Source of the DNA: a virus
Length of the DNA: 37,988 bases
Reading direction: 5' to 3' (one strand)
Virus record (IMG/VR): IMGVR_UViG_3300035703_000211
Coordinates: 1 to 37,988 of that record
Shown here: positions 13,399-20,854 of the stretch, piece by piece
Numbering within the stretch: the stretch's first letter is position 1
Layout: each line of letters opens with the position of its first letter
Position numbers and translations under genes: made by a program
The notes under the pieces: model-generated
The model's database searches: none
Seen by the model: the letters and a program-made list of their open reading frames with translations, nothing else
What the model was told of the DNA's origin: nothing

Positions 13399-14111
13399 TC
13401 GTCCGCGAAGTCACAATCGGGCGGTGTCGCTTAATCCACGCCAACTGCGCGGATGTGTTGCCCATGCTCGGGAAAGTGGACGCGCTGCTGACCGACCCAC
13501 CGTTTGGCATTGGTCTTAACACTGATAACAGCCGCTTTTCCGGTGGAAACACGGCAAGCATAAAGCGGCGTGGCAATGGGGCAGGCCCTGCATCCGGTAA
13601 GCCAATCCTAAACGATGACAAGCCATTTGACCCGTCATTTTTGCGAGAATACGGAAAAGATCAAATCATTTGGGGGTGGAACAACTTCCCCGACAAGCTG
13701 CCACGCGGTGCGTGTCTGGTGTGGATCAAGCGCAATGACGAAGCGTTTGGGTCATTTCTATCAGATGCTGAACTTGCATGGTTCAGCCGTGGTCATGGCG
13801 TTTATTGCAAGCGCGACCTGTCAAACAATGCGATTGCTCTACATCGCGCTCACCCCACGCAAAAGCCTGTCGCGCTCATGGAATGGTGTCTCGGCTTCCT
13901 GCCGAATGCTGAAACAATACTGGACCCCTTTTGCGGATCAGGTTCAACAGGTGTCGCATGTGTGAACCTTGGCCGCGCCTTCATCGGCATCGAACTGGAC
14001 CCCGGCTATTTTGACATAGCGGTCAAGCGCATCACCGACGCGCACAAACAGGCCGATTTCTTCGTGGACAAGCCCGCGCCCGTGAAAATGGAGCAACAGC
14101 AACTGCTATGA
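13395..14111 (+). CDS. N6-adenine/N4-cytosine DNA methyltransferase (beta-class order)
   Basis: This 238-residue enzyme starts at GTG 13395 within the preceding TGA. Motif IV DPPF (34-37) comes first and the SAM-binding FCGSGST (near residue 180) follows, the beta-class order seen in CcrM-like and many phage methyltransferases. AHPTQKPVALMEWC precedes it as usual. The C-terminal helix (EQQQLL) is short. It probably methylates phage DNA to evade restriction or to time replication. The target sequence cannot be read from this. Confidence 0.9.
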   Translation: MIVREVTIGRCRLIHANCADVLPMLGKVDALLTDPPFGIGLNTDNSRFSGGNTASIKRRGNGAGPASGKPILNDDKPFDPSFLREYGKDQIIWGWNNFPDKLPRGACLVWIKRNDEAFGSFLSDAELAWFSRGHGVYCKRDLSNNAIALHRAHPTQKPVALMEWCLGFLPNAETILDPFCGSGSTGVACVNLGRAFIGIELDPGYFDIAVKRITDAHKQADFFVDKPAPVKMEQQQLL

Positions 14112-14251
14112 CGCTTGACCTTCTCCGCGCAGCCGAACGCGAGGCGCATGTGGTCTATCTCCGCGCCCGCAACACGCAATACGAGGCCCGCGCCCATCGC
14201 CAATGGGTCAAGGCAAAGGCCGCGCTTATAGCGGCGGGGGGAGCGGTATGA
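14108..14251 (+). CDS. Small hypothetical protein, 47 residues
   Basis: This helical small protein (MTLDLLRAAEREAHVVYLRA, then RNTQYEARAHRQWVKAKAAL) sits between the methyltransferase and the RusA gene. Its ATG overlaps the upstream stop and its TGA overlaps the RusA start (ATGA). That tight coupling supports it despite its size. It could be a regulatory or accessory peptide. Unassigned. Confidence 0.5.
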   Translation: MTLDLLRAAEREAHVVYLRARNTQYEARAHRQWVKAKAALIAAGGAV

Positions 14252-14643
14252 CTACCTTCGTCATCCCCGGCAACCCATTCGCCAAACAGCGCCCGCGCTT
14301 TTCCCGCCGTTCTGGCCGCGCGTTCACGCCTGCCGAAACGGTATCATTTGAGCGGACGGTGGGCCAGATCGCCATGACGCATTTTCCGCAGCCCATCGAA
14401 GGCCCGGTAAAGCTGACCGTGTGGGCAACATTCGTTCCGCCGCAATCCTGGTCGAAGAAGAAAACCGCCGAGACGTTGCACCGCCCGCATATTCAGCGGC
14501 CCGATCTGGACAACATCGCCAAGGCAATCGCGGACGGTCTGAACCGCATCGCATGGGCCGATGACGGTCAAATCGCGGAAATGAACGTGCGCAAAGTGTG
14601 GGGTCTGACCGCGCAAACAGTTGTGACCGTGGAGGCGATGTGA
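14248..14643 (+). CDS. rusA: RusA-type Holliday junction resolvase
   Basis: This 131-residue endonuclease resolves four-way DNA junctions made during replication and recombination. The start MTTFVIPGNPFAKQRPRF is the typical RusA beginning. The acidic catalytic site is RPDLDN (D86, D88) and WADDGQ (D105/D106), with conserved spacing NxxKxxxDxL. The chosen ATG at 14248 couples with the previous gene; a longer frame from 14203 is improbable. It is typically paired with a phage replication module, as here. Confidence 0.92.
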   Translation: MTTFVIPGNPFAKQRPRFSRRSGRAFTPAETVSFERTVGQIAMTHFPQPIEGPVKLTVWATFVPPQSWSKKKTAETLHRPHIQRPDLDNIAKAIADGLNRIAWADDGQIAEMNVRKVWGLTAQTVVTVEAM

Positions 14644-14826
14644 ATGGCAAAAACCATTTGCCGACCCGCGATGAATGCGCTAGAAAAGGGCGAGGCGGGC
14701 GACGCTACCAACGTCACTCCCGCCTCTGACCAAGCACTGCCCGTTGGAGGGGCGAGCGACATGGCTGATGCCATCATCTATATGATTCCGGCTGCTTTCC
14801 GCAACCCTGTTCGCGGGGTGGCGTGA
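14644..14826 (+). CDS. Small hypothetical protein, 60 residues
   Basis: The ATG follows directly after the RusA stop. The chain is MAKTICRPAMNALEKGEAGD, then polar linker, then a hydrophobic end (ADAIIYMIPAAFRNPVRG). No motif is recognised. Its stop overlaps the next start by one base. Confidence 0.45.
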   Translation: MAKTICRPAMNALEKGEAGDATNVTPASDQALPVGGASDMADAIIYMIPAAFRNPVRGVA

Positions 14827-15134
14827 TGCCGTTCGTGGTCGAAGCCGCATCGGCTGGCGACGTGCTGCCTGCACCGCCAGTCCAGTTTGACCCGCGCAAC
14901 CTTGTCCCGTCTTGGTTTCAGGACTTGCTGCCTGCGGATGTCAGCACAGAAAAGCTGTTCCACGATTACGCTTATCACCTGATCGGGGCGACGAAAAACC
15001 CGGTCAAGATGGCAACCGTGCGTGACCATGCCTTGGCGCAGTGGGCTTTCCTCAAGCACCTGTCCGCCATCCATCCAGACATCTTTGACGAATTTTGGAC
15101 CGCCTACGCCGAGCGCGTTCTGCGGTTCGAATGA
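14826..15134 (+). CDS. Hypothetical protein, 102 residues
   Basis: This is a soluble protein with helical predictions. A conserved-looking C-terminal helix pair (HDYAYHLIGATKNPVKMATV, then HALAQWAFLKHLSAIHPDIF) follows a proline-rich start. A GTG three bases earlier (14823) is also possible. The position between RusA and the SSB-like gene points to DNA replication or recombination, but no family is clear. Confidence 0.55.
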   Translation: MPFVVEAASAGDVLPAPPVQFDPRNLVPSWFQDLLPADVSTEKLFHDYAYHLIGATKNPVKMATVRDHALAQWAFLKHLSAIHPDIFDEFWTAYAERVLRFE

Positions 15135-15178
15135 CCGCGCCGGGACGGTTTCCCGGTATTCCTACGAAAGCAATACGA

Positions 15179-15838
15179 ATGGCAAACGACGACTTTCTTA
15201 AGGTCAAGATCACGGACGTGTCCTTCATCTGGCCGCGTCTCGACCGCACCTATCGCTATGACAAGGCGACCAAGCGCACCGTCCGCTGCGAACCGAACGT
15301 GCAGGGCGCGGGGTATTCCATCGCTTGGGATATGCCGACCGACGAGGCCCGCGCGCTCTACAAGGCGTTGGCCGACCACTACGCCGGGTGTCAGACGCGC
15401 AACCCCAAGCTGGCCCCGTTCGAGACCGTTTTCGGCATGAAGGCGGACAAAGAAGCCGGGACCGTACGGTTTACCGCAAAGCGCAAGGGAACGACCAACG
15501 AAGGCAAGTTGAACGCCCCGCCGAAGGTGGTGGACGGAACCAAGGCAGGTTTCCCCGAACTGGCGGACAAGGCCATATGGTCTGGTTCCAAGGGTCATCT
15601 GCGCGTCTTCGCGTTCCCGACCGTTGATCCTGACGACAAGGCAGGGATCAGCCTGATCCTGGACGCCGTGATCGTGACGGATGCGCAGTACGGCGGCGAT
15701 GGGCTGGAGGATGACTTCGAGGTCAGCGCCCCGAAGGCCGGGGCCGACCCCTTCGCAGCGATGGACGCAGGTACGCCGCAACAGAACGCGGTTGCCGCTG
15801 CCAAAGCCGCGCCCGTCCCGGCTGATGCACCATTCTGA
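15179..15838 (+). CDS. Single-stranded DNA-binding protein (phage gp2.5-like candidate)
   Basis: This is a 219-residue protein. Residues about 1-160 form a beta-rich domain of OB-fold type for single-stranded DNA (FLKVKITDVSFIWPRLDRTY..., then VKVVDG, GISLILDAVIVTD). The C-terminal 50 residues are acidic then low complexity, and end ADAPF. That ending resembles the D-x-P-F tip by which SSB proteins recruit partner proteins. Start: the ATG at 15179 begins the conserved part, but 15131 (ATGA overlap) would add 16 residues. The gene precedes the prim-pol/helicase, as expected. Confidence 0.7.
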   Translation: MANDDFLKVKITDVSFIWPRLDRTYRYDKATKRTVRCEPNVQGAGYSIAWDMPTDEARALYKALADHYAGCQTRNPKLAPFETVFGMKADKEAGTVRFTAKRKGTTNEGKLNAPPKVVDGTKAGFPELADKAIWSGSKGHLRVFAFPTVDPDDKAGISLILDAVIVTDAQYGGDGLEDDFEVSAPKAGADPFAAMDAGTPQQNAVAAAKAAPVPADAPF

Positions 15839-15856
15839 TGGGCTGACGTGAACTAT

Positions 15857-15886
15857 CCCCGCCGTTCTCGGGAGCGGACGGCGGGG
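15857..15886. other. Perfect 9-bp inverted repeat upstream of the prim-pol gene
   Basis: CCCCGCCGT (15857-15865) and ACGGCGGGG (15878-15886) surround a 12-base loop in the 80-base gap between SSB-like and prim-pol genes. No T-run follows; it may be an mRNA hairpin affecting translation or stability, or a regulator site. Confidence 0.45.
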
Positions 15887-15918
15887 CAAGCAAGAAACGC
15901 TAGCGTTGGGGACAGAGC

Positions 15919-18093
15919 GTGGTGCCAGTCGAATACGAACGCCCGAAGTCCATACAGGAAGGCGCGGCCCGCCTGATTGATCTGGGCTATCATCCTGTCC
16001 CCATCCCGCATGGGACGAAGGCCCCGACCATTACAGGTTGGGACAAGCTGCGCCTGACCGCTGACGAGGTAGGCGCTTACTGGACATCCAACGACATGCT
16101 CATCGGCGTCCTGCATGTCAATACGGCCATGCTGGATATTGATGTCTATGACCGCGCTTTGGCCGCAAAGATTACCGCCGAAGCCTTCCGCCGTTTTCCG
16201 CACGCCCTCGAGCGCATCGGGCAAGCCCCGAAGTCAGGTATCATCATGCGCGTTGAAGGCCCGGAATGGGCTGTCCGCGCAACCCGCAAGTATCGCAAGA
16301 ACGGGCTGTCAGCGCAGGTCGACATTCGCGCCTTCACGCGCCAATTCGTGGCCTACGGGATGCACCCTGACACCGGCCAGCGGTACACGTGGCCGCGTGG
16401 CGAGTTGTGGGCCACGCCCAATGCCGATTTGCCCGTTCTGACCGAGGCAGATGCGCAGTCATTCCGCGACTGGTGCGAGGCCGAAATCTTGGCCTGGGCC
16501 GGGGAAGACCCGCGCAAGGTCATAGACCTCGAGCAACGCCGGAACGCTGACCTTGGCGATGAGAAGTGCGGCGAGGCGCTGTTCCTCGAGGCGCTGTCAT
16601 GGGTCAGCCCGTCGCTCGGCCACGATGACGGATGGCTGCGCGGGCTTATGGCTATCCATGACTTCTACAACGGGTCGACCCAAGGGCTAGAGGTCGCAAA
16701 GGACTGGTCCGCCCGCGACCCGCGCTACACGCCCCGCGAAGTTGAAAGCAAGTGGTCATCGTTTGAGGTTGGTGGCGGCGTCACCTATCGCGCGTTGCTT
16801 GGACTGGCAAAGGAGGCCGGGGCCGATCTGCGGGAAATGCGCCGCAGGCTCGAGCCGCCCCGCCCGCAAGATGACTGGCATACGTTCAGCGGCGCACCTG
16901 GCGCGGCAGACATACCGCCGCAGAAGGAAAAGCCCGCCTTTGACACCACGCCGATCACGCTTGACGAGTTGCAGGGCCTTACGCCCCGCCAGTGGCTCTA
17001 TGGCCGCAAGTTGATCCGGGGGTTCTCGTCCGTTGTCGTCAGTCCCGGCGGCGGGGCCAAGTCCACATGGGCCGCAGGCGCAGTCGTGGACATGGCAAGC
17101 GGCATGAGGACATTGCACGACGACCCGCACGGGCCGCTGAAGTGCTGGATATACAACCTGGAAGACCCGCGCGAGGAAACGCTGCGCAAGTTGGCGGCGA
17201 TCTACTATCATCGCGGGCTTTCCTCCCACACGGCGCAGAACATCATCGTTTCGTCTGGCCGCGACCGCCCGTTGATCGTGGCGCGCGAGGCAGAGCGCGG
17301 CGTGTTCGTGGCCGACCCCGACGTTGACCTGCTGATCGAGGCAATGGTCGCAGCGCGGGTTGACGTCCTGATCGTTGACCCCGCCGTCCGCGCCCACAAC
17401 CTGCCCGAAAACGACAACAAGGCGATTGACCTGATGATGGATCAATTCGCCCGGATTGCCCATGAGGCGAACGCTGCCGTTATGCTGATCCACCATACCC
17501 GCAAGGGTTTTGTGGGCGGCGAAATGGACAGTATGCGCGGGGCGTCCTCGATGGGCAGCGCCGCGCGCGTGGCTCTCACGCTTCAAGTCATGGCCCCGGA
17601 AGAAGCCAAGGCGATGAACATCCCCGAGGCCGAGCGCAAGTTCTACATCCGCGTCGACAACGCCAAGCAGAACCTGGCCCCGCCGTCTCAGTCCGCCGAA
17701 TGGCTGCGCCTTGTCAGCGAAAACATTCGCAACGCAAACGAGGATTATCCTGACGGGGATGATGTCGGCGTCATCACGAAATGGACACCGCCTGACCCGT
17801 GGTCCGATGTCGGCCCGGTCACTGTCGAAATCATCGAACGCATAAAGCGCGGTTTTGTGGACGAACACGGGAATTGCGAACCGTGGGGCGCGAAAAAGCA
17901 ATCCGGCGACCGCTATATTGCAAATGCCGTGCTGGCGTCGTTCCCCAATGGGGACAAGTCCGAAAAGCAATGTGACCAGATTGTCGGTTACTGGATCGGC
18001 AAAGGCATTCTGGAGGAACGGAAATACAAGAACGCAAAGGGCAACGAGCGAGTGGGGATTTTCGTGACAAACGAAGGGACGGCAGATGGCTGA
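15919..18093 (+). CDS. Replicative primase-polymerase/helicase (prim-pol + PriCT-2 + RepA/DnaB-type ATPase)
   Basis: This 724-residue multifunctional replication protein has a prim-pol domain at residues about 8-190 (archaeo-eukaryotic primase type; D73/D75 in AMLDIDVYD, GYHPVPIPHGTKAPTITG start). The PriCT-2-like region spans about 215-300. The RecA/AAA25-type helicase spans about 355-570, with Walker A GGGAKST (377-383), Walker B DVLIVDP (D487) and HHTRK (525-529). The C-terminus has an HTH-like segment. It presumably primes and unwinds the phage origin, so the phage needs little from host primosomes. Start GTG 15919 or 15922. The repeat cluster in the next gene is a likely target. Confidence 0.88.
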   Translation: MVPVEYERPKSIQEGAARLIDLGYHPVPIPHGTKAPTITGWDKLRLTADEVGAYWTSNDMLIGVLHVNTAMLDIDVYDRALAAKITAEAFRRFPHALERIGQAPKSGIIMRVEGPEWAVRATRKYRKNGLSAQVDIRAFTRQFVAYGMHPDTGQRYTWPRGELWATPNADLPVLTEADAQSFRDWCEAEILAWAGEDPRKVIDLEQRRNADLGDEKCGEALFLEALSWVSPSLGHDDGWLRGLMAIHDFYNGSTQGLEVAKDWSARDPRYTPREVESKWSSFEVGGGVTYRALLGLAKEAGADLREMRRRLEPPRPQDDWHTFSGAPGAADIPPQKEKPAFDTTPITLDELQGLTPRQWLYGRKLIRGFSSVVVSPGGGAKSTWAAGAVVDMASGMRTLHDDPHGPLKCWIYNLEDPREETLRKLAAIYYHRGLSSHTAQNIIVSSGRDRPLIVAREAERGVFVADPDVDLLIEAMVAARVDVLIVDPAVRAHNLPENDNKAIDLMMDQFARIAHEANAAVMLIHHTRKGFVGGEMDSMRGASSMGSAARVALTLQVMAPEEAKAMNIPEAERKFYIRVDNAKQNLAPPSQSAEWLRLVSENIRNANEDYPDGDDVGVITKWTPPDPWSDVGPVTVEIIERIKRGFVDEHGNCEPWGAKKQSGDRYIANAVLASFPNGDKSEKQCDQIVGYWIGKGILEERKYKNAKGNERVGIFVTNEGTADG

Positions 18094-18586
18094 CGTTGTG
18101 ACCTTGATGGACGAACTGCAAAGACTGCGGGCGCAGCTTGCATCGGTTCAAGACAAGTTGGCGGGGGCGAGGCTGGCGCGCCGCAACGTGCGGGACGCCA
18201 TCGCCCGTGACTGTCTGCGCATGAACTTTACGGACAAGAAACTGACCGACTGGCGTCCCATGGCGCCGGAAGAAGTCAGGCGCCTTGACGCCGTACATGA
18301 GGCAACCGCGCCGGTCCTGTCGGAATACTTGCCGCAGGAAACCGTCCTGAAGGATGCCGTCAGACACGCCGAAATCGACCTTGAACGCGCCAAGAAAGAA
18401 CGACGCAAACCGGGGGTTGAACCGGGGAAAACCGGGGATAATGCCGTTTCCCCGGTTCATGGAAGCCCTAAAGGGAACGGGGACCGGGGACGGTCTCCCC
18501 GGTTCCCCCCGCAAACCGGGGAAAACCGGGGATTCCCCGCCCTTGATTTAGGGCTTCCTGGACTTGGCCCGGAGTGGACAAGATGA
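18086..18586 (+). CDS. Coiled-coil protein overlying the iteron-like repeats
   Basis: The 166-residue frame starts inside the primase end. Residues about 5-45 (LMDELQRLRAQLASVQDKLA) and about 80-110 are coiled-coil helices. After residue 108 the sequence is Gly/Pro/Arg-rich and encodes the repeat DNA. The tail's composition is imposed by the repeats, and the two 20-base copies fall in different reading frames, so the DNA rather than the peptide is conserved there. The coiled-coil half may help replication. Confidence in the helical part is higher than in the tail. Confidence 0.6.
   Translation: MADVVTLMDELQRLRAQLASVQDKLAGARLARRNVRDAIARDCLRMNFTDKKLTDWRPMAPEEVRRLDAVHEATAPVLSEYLPQETVLKDAVRHAEIDLERAKKERRKPGVEPGKTGDNAVSPVHGSPKGNGDRGRSPRFPPQTGENRGFPALDLGLPGLGPEWTR
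18410..18558. repeat. Iteron-like repeat cluster and inverted repeat, candidate replication origin
   Basis: Eight CCGGGG/CCCCGG cores occur between 18410 and 18531 (six on plus, at 18410, 18422, 18432, 18484, 18516, 18526; two reversed at 18450, 18497). A 20-base direct repeat, AACCGGGGAAAACCGGGGAT, lies at 18420-18439 and 18514-18533, 94 bases apart, in different reading frames. A 12-base inverted repeat (GGAAGCCCTAAA at 18461-18472, its complement at 18547-18558) frames the second half. The neighbouring prim-pol makes origin function plausible. Alternatively the repeats bind a regulator or packaging factor. Confidence 0.55.
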
Positions 18587-19155
18587 AGAACTTCCGCCCT
18601 GCCAAGTTCGACAAGTGGACCCGCCCGGATGCCTCACCGGATGACACGGCCATCCACTACGCATTGGCCCCGTTTGACGATGCCATTCGGCGCGCCGATC
18701 TGACCTGGGGCGTTGACCGCCTGCCCGGTCTGGTGTCGCCCGAAATGGCCGCGAAGTGGGGCACGGCGATGGCGCAACTCGACACCGCCATTCAGGCCCG
18801 TGACCTTGCCGACGTGACCGCCCGTGTCGGTGTCTGCCTGCGCGGTATCGCGGCGATGGAAGCGGAGGCAACAGCGGCAGGCAAGCCGAAGTCAGACCCG
18901 CAGACCATCAGCTTCAGCGACGGCGATCAATTCGCCTTCGTCATCCTGAAAGACGAACGCGATTGGCCCGCGCTGAAAGCCGCAAATCCCGATCTGTTAT
19001 TCTTCACGCGCGGCGAAGTCGTGAACGCGATGAAGGCGTGGCATTCCGGGCAAGTCGCGTTGGAGCATGTCCGCAAATCATTCCCCGATGCGAAAATCAG
19101 TAAGATCACCGCGCGGGATTGGAACGAAGAAATCGGAGACTCGATTCCGTATTGA
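18583..19155 (+). CDS. Hypothetical protein, 190 residues
   Basis: This is a soluble alpha/beta protein with no recognisable catalytic motif. The N-terminus is rich in Trp/Asp (KFDKWTRPDASPDDTAIHYA). The middle has helical stretches (ATVRVGVCLRGIAAM-type) and the C-terminus reads DGDQFAFVILKDERDWPALK...FFTRGEVVNAM. The ATG at 18583 overlaps the previous stop as ATGA; the longer GTG start at 18574 has no better signal. Part of the replication-to-late transition block. Confidence 0.6.
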   Translation: MKNFRPAKFDKWTRPDASPDDTAIHYALAPFDDAIRRADLTWGVDRLPGLVSPEMAAKWGTAMAQLDTAIQARDLADVTARVGVCLRGIAAMEAEATAAGKPKSDPQTISFSDGDQFAFVILKDERDWPALKAANPDLLFFTRGEVVNAMKAWHSGQVALEHVRKSFPDAKISKITARDWNEEIGDSIPY

Positions 19156-19166
19156 GGATGAACGCA

Positions 19167-19385
19167 ATGAACGCACCGATCAGAACCAAGCCCTCACTTG
19201 CCGACCAAGCGTTGAGGCTGATGGCCGATGGCCGCGAACGCACAGCGGGCGACATCGCAGCCCGCCTCAAGATCACCGAGGACACCGTGCGCCTCGTCAT
19301 GACGCATCTTGTCAAAGCCAAGGCCGTCAAGAGCGACCGGATCTTCATGGGCAAGCAGGCAACAAGAACCTGGAGGAAAGCATGA
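19167..19385 (+). CDS. Small winged-helix/HTH-like DNA-binding protein
   Basis: This 72-residue product starts at 19167, where GAGG sits nine bases upstream; an earlier ATG at 19158 lacks spacing. The motif LADQALRLMADGRERTAGDI, AARLKITEDTVRLVMTHLVK is a winged helix-turn-helix pattern, followed by a basic tail. Probable transcriptional regulator of late or lysogenic genes. It is coupled by overlap to the zinc-motif gene downstream. Confidence 0.65.
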   Translation: MNAPIRTKPSLADQALRLMADGRERTAGDIAARLKITEDTVRLVMTHLVKAKAVKSDRIFMGKQATRTWRKA

Positions 19386-19765
19386 CCCGCATAACCCAAG
19401 TCCAGCGCCCGGACGGCTTCCCCATGTTCTCGTCTGCCGTCCAGCGCATCGCCACGATCAGCCTCGTCGCCGCACCGTGGGAAGCGGGCGAGACAATGGC
19501 CGAACGCCGCGCCCGTGAAGCCGCCGTCAAGGCACAAGCCGAAGAAGCCGAACGCCGCGCCGCCGAATACGCGGCCAACCGCAAACCCGGTCGCAACGGA
19601 TACTGCGCCGCGCCCGGATGCACCGTCGCGCTGTCCAAGCATACCGTGTGGGGCCTATGCCGCACGCACAGCCACGCACACGGCCTTTGTCAGTGCAACC
19701 AGTGCCGGGACAAGCGGAACAACGCCAAGCCCGCCACGGGGCAAAAAACGGGGGTCTGTGAATGA
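19382..19765 (+). CDS. Hypothetical cysteine-rich (zinc-binding-like) protein
   Basis: This 127-residue protein has an Arg/Glu/Ala-rich helix in the middle (AERRAREAAVKAQAEEAERR, about residues 40-65). The C-terminal region carries YCAAPGCTVALSKHTVWGLC...CQCNQC, a Cys/His cluster suited to zinc binding (C-x4-C, then C, H-x-H, C-x-C-x2-C). A nucleic-acid-binding role is plausible but not proven. Confidence 0.55.
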   Translation: MTRITQVQRPDGFPMFSSAVQRIATISLVAAPWEAGETMAERRAREAAVKAQAEEAERRAAEYAANRKPGRNGYCAAPGCTVALSKHTVWGLCRTHSHAHGLCQCNQCRDKRNNAKPATGQKTGVCE

Positions 19766-19962
19766 CTGACGAATGGGGGCCTGAGATTGAACACGACGGC
19801 GGGCCATGCCCCGTCCATCCAAATTCAATCGTGAAGCCGACATATCGCTATGTCCAGCAAAGCGCAAAAGGCGTTCGCATAACACAAGCGCCAGCACGGC
19901 GGCTCGCTTGGCATTGGGACGGGCAAGACGACGACATCATCGCATACCGGGTGAAAGCATGA
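19762..19962 (+). CDS. Hypothetical protein, 66 residues
   Basis: This 66-residue protein (MTDEWGPEIEHDGGPCPVHP, then ...PARRLAWHWDGQDDDIIAYR) has Trp/His/Cys and is beta-rich. It is a common type of small phage protein near replication genes. The start is ATGA-coupled to the previous stop. Function unknown. Confidence 0.55.
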   Translation: MTDEWGPEIEHDGGPCPVHPNSIVKPTYRYVQQSAKGVRITQAPARRLAWHWDGQDDDIIAYRVKA

Positions 19963-20537
19963 GCCACTACACAACCTTGCGCGTCGGTGACGTGCTGCCC
20001 GTTGAAGGCCGCTGGCGCATTACCGGGCAACCGCTGGACACGCCGGAGTGGTACGCCCTGCGCGTCCGTGGCGAAAGCAAGGCCAAGGCCAAGCTGGAAT
20101 TTGCCGAGGTCGAAGTGGCATACCCCGTCGAGCGTGACGTAAGGTTCAAGAACGGACAGCGGGTCGAGCGTCTCAAGCCCGTCATCCCTGGCCTGATCTA
20201 CGCCAAGTTTCGCGCCGCCCCCATGTGGCACGTCCTGAAGGAACGCGGTATCATCACCGGGGTTGTCTGCCGGGATCAGACGCCCATCATCCTGCCGCCT
20301 GACATCATCCGCCGCGTCATGGGACTGCCGACCGAAGCCGAACGCCTCGCAGCCGCCAAGGCCGAACTATTGCGCGTGCGGGAAGGCGACAAGGCGCGTA
20401 TCCTGTCCGGGCCGCTGGCAGGCTTGATCGTTGACGTGCGCATCCTACGCGGCAACCGCGTCTGGTGGGCGGCGGGGTTCGTGAAGGGGGAGGCGGGAAT
20501 AAATGGGGTCGAGCGCATATTACCCCTTGCGCCGTGA
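19959..20537 (+). CDS. NusG/RfaH-like transcription factor (candidate antiterminator)
   Basis: This is a 192-residue protein. Residues about 28-115 resemble the NGN domain (EWYALRVRGESKAKAKLEFA...VIPGLIYAKF). After a charged linker, residues about 145-190 form a KOW-type end (REGDKARILSGPLAGLIVDV). NusG family members bind RNA polymerase and affect pausing and termination. Its position as the last early gene, just upstream of the late block, suggests it supports late transcription past hairpins such as 27294-27318. It could alternatively act on a host operon. Confidence 0.78.
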   Translation: MSHYTTLRVGDVLPVEGRWRITGQPLDTPEWYALRVRGESKAKAKLEFAEVEVAYPVERDVRFKNGQRVERLKPVIPGLIYAKFRAAPMWHVLKERGIITGVVCRDQTPIILPPDIIRRVMGLPTEAERLAAAKAELLRVREGDKARILSGPLAGLIVDVRILRGNRVWWAAGFVKGEAGINGVERILPLAP

Positions 20538-20555
20538 CTAGTCACACTGTATATG
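20527..20555 (+). promoter_or_regulatory. Promoter-like element with palindromic operator
   Basis: The perfect 12-base palindrome GTGACTAGTCAC (20534-20545) spans the NusG-like stop codon. TTGCGC (20527) and TATATG (20550-20555) are 17 bases apart, a weak sigma70 match. It precedes the gene at 20583, whose AAGGGAG binding site is good. A ribbon-helix-helix protein encoded downstream (20851) is a possible ligand. Confidence 0.45.
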
Positions 20556-20582
20556 TAGGGTATCAGCAAGGGAGAAACGCAG

Positions 20583-20708
20583 ATGACCACCGCCGAAGCC
20601 ATTAAGGAACTGATGAACAAGTTTGACGAAAACCGCGCCCGTTGGATCGAGCGGTTTGGCAGTGACAAGGGTTTTAACGAATGGTTCACGAAGCAAGTTA
20701 TGGGATGA
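20583..20708 (+). CDS. Small hypothetical protein, 41 residues
   Basis: The frame reads MTTAEAIKELMNKFDENRAR, then WIERFGSDKGFNEWFTKQVM, then G, stop. It has a strong AAGGGAG ribosome-binding sequence. It is charged and helical with aromatic residues. The stop overlaps the next start (ATGA). Unknown function; first gene of a four-gene cluster behind the palindrome. Confidence 0.55.
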   Translation: MTTAEAIKELMNKFDENRARWIERFGSDKGFNEWFTKQVMG

Positions 20709-20854
20709 AAAGGGCGGCTCTCGCTGCCCACTCCGCTCTTTCGCGGATGCAGTCAGACATGGACGCAAGCCCTGTAGATGGAGTTGCTGTGGTCAGCCGC
20801 AGCGACCTTGAGGCGGTAAGGGATTATATCGTCTTTCTTGAGAAGCAGCGATGA
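20705..20854 (+). CDS. Small hypothetical protein, 49 residues
   Basis: Overlaps both neighbours by four bases. Reads MKRAALAAHSALSRMQSDMD, then ASPVDGVAVVSRSDLEAVRD, then YIVFLEKQR. It resembles short phage accessory proteins whose 'VSRSDLEAVRDYI' part forms a helix. Unassigned. Confidence 0.5.
   Translation: MKRAALAAHSALSRMQSDMDASPVDGVAVVSRSDLEAVRDYIVFLEKQR

Noticed and set aside
15104-15889. A long minus-strand frame opposite the SSB-like gene
   Set aside because: No start signal and it spans two intergenic features; the plus frame has the conserved domain.
16756-17970. A 404-codon minus-strand frame opposite the prim-pol gene
   Set aside because: Composition is that of a GC-rich shadow frame; the plus strand encodes clear prim-pol and helicase motifs.
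18410-18531. Reading the CCGGGG cluster as a CRISPR array
   Set aside because: Spacing is irregular, repeats are short and in both orientations, and no cas genes occur.
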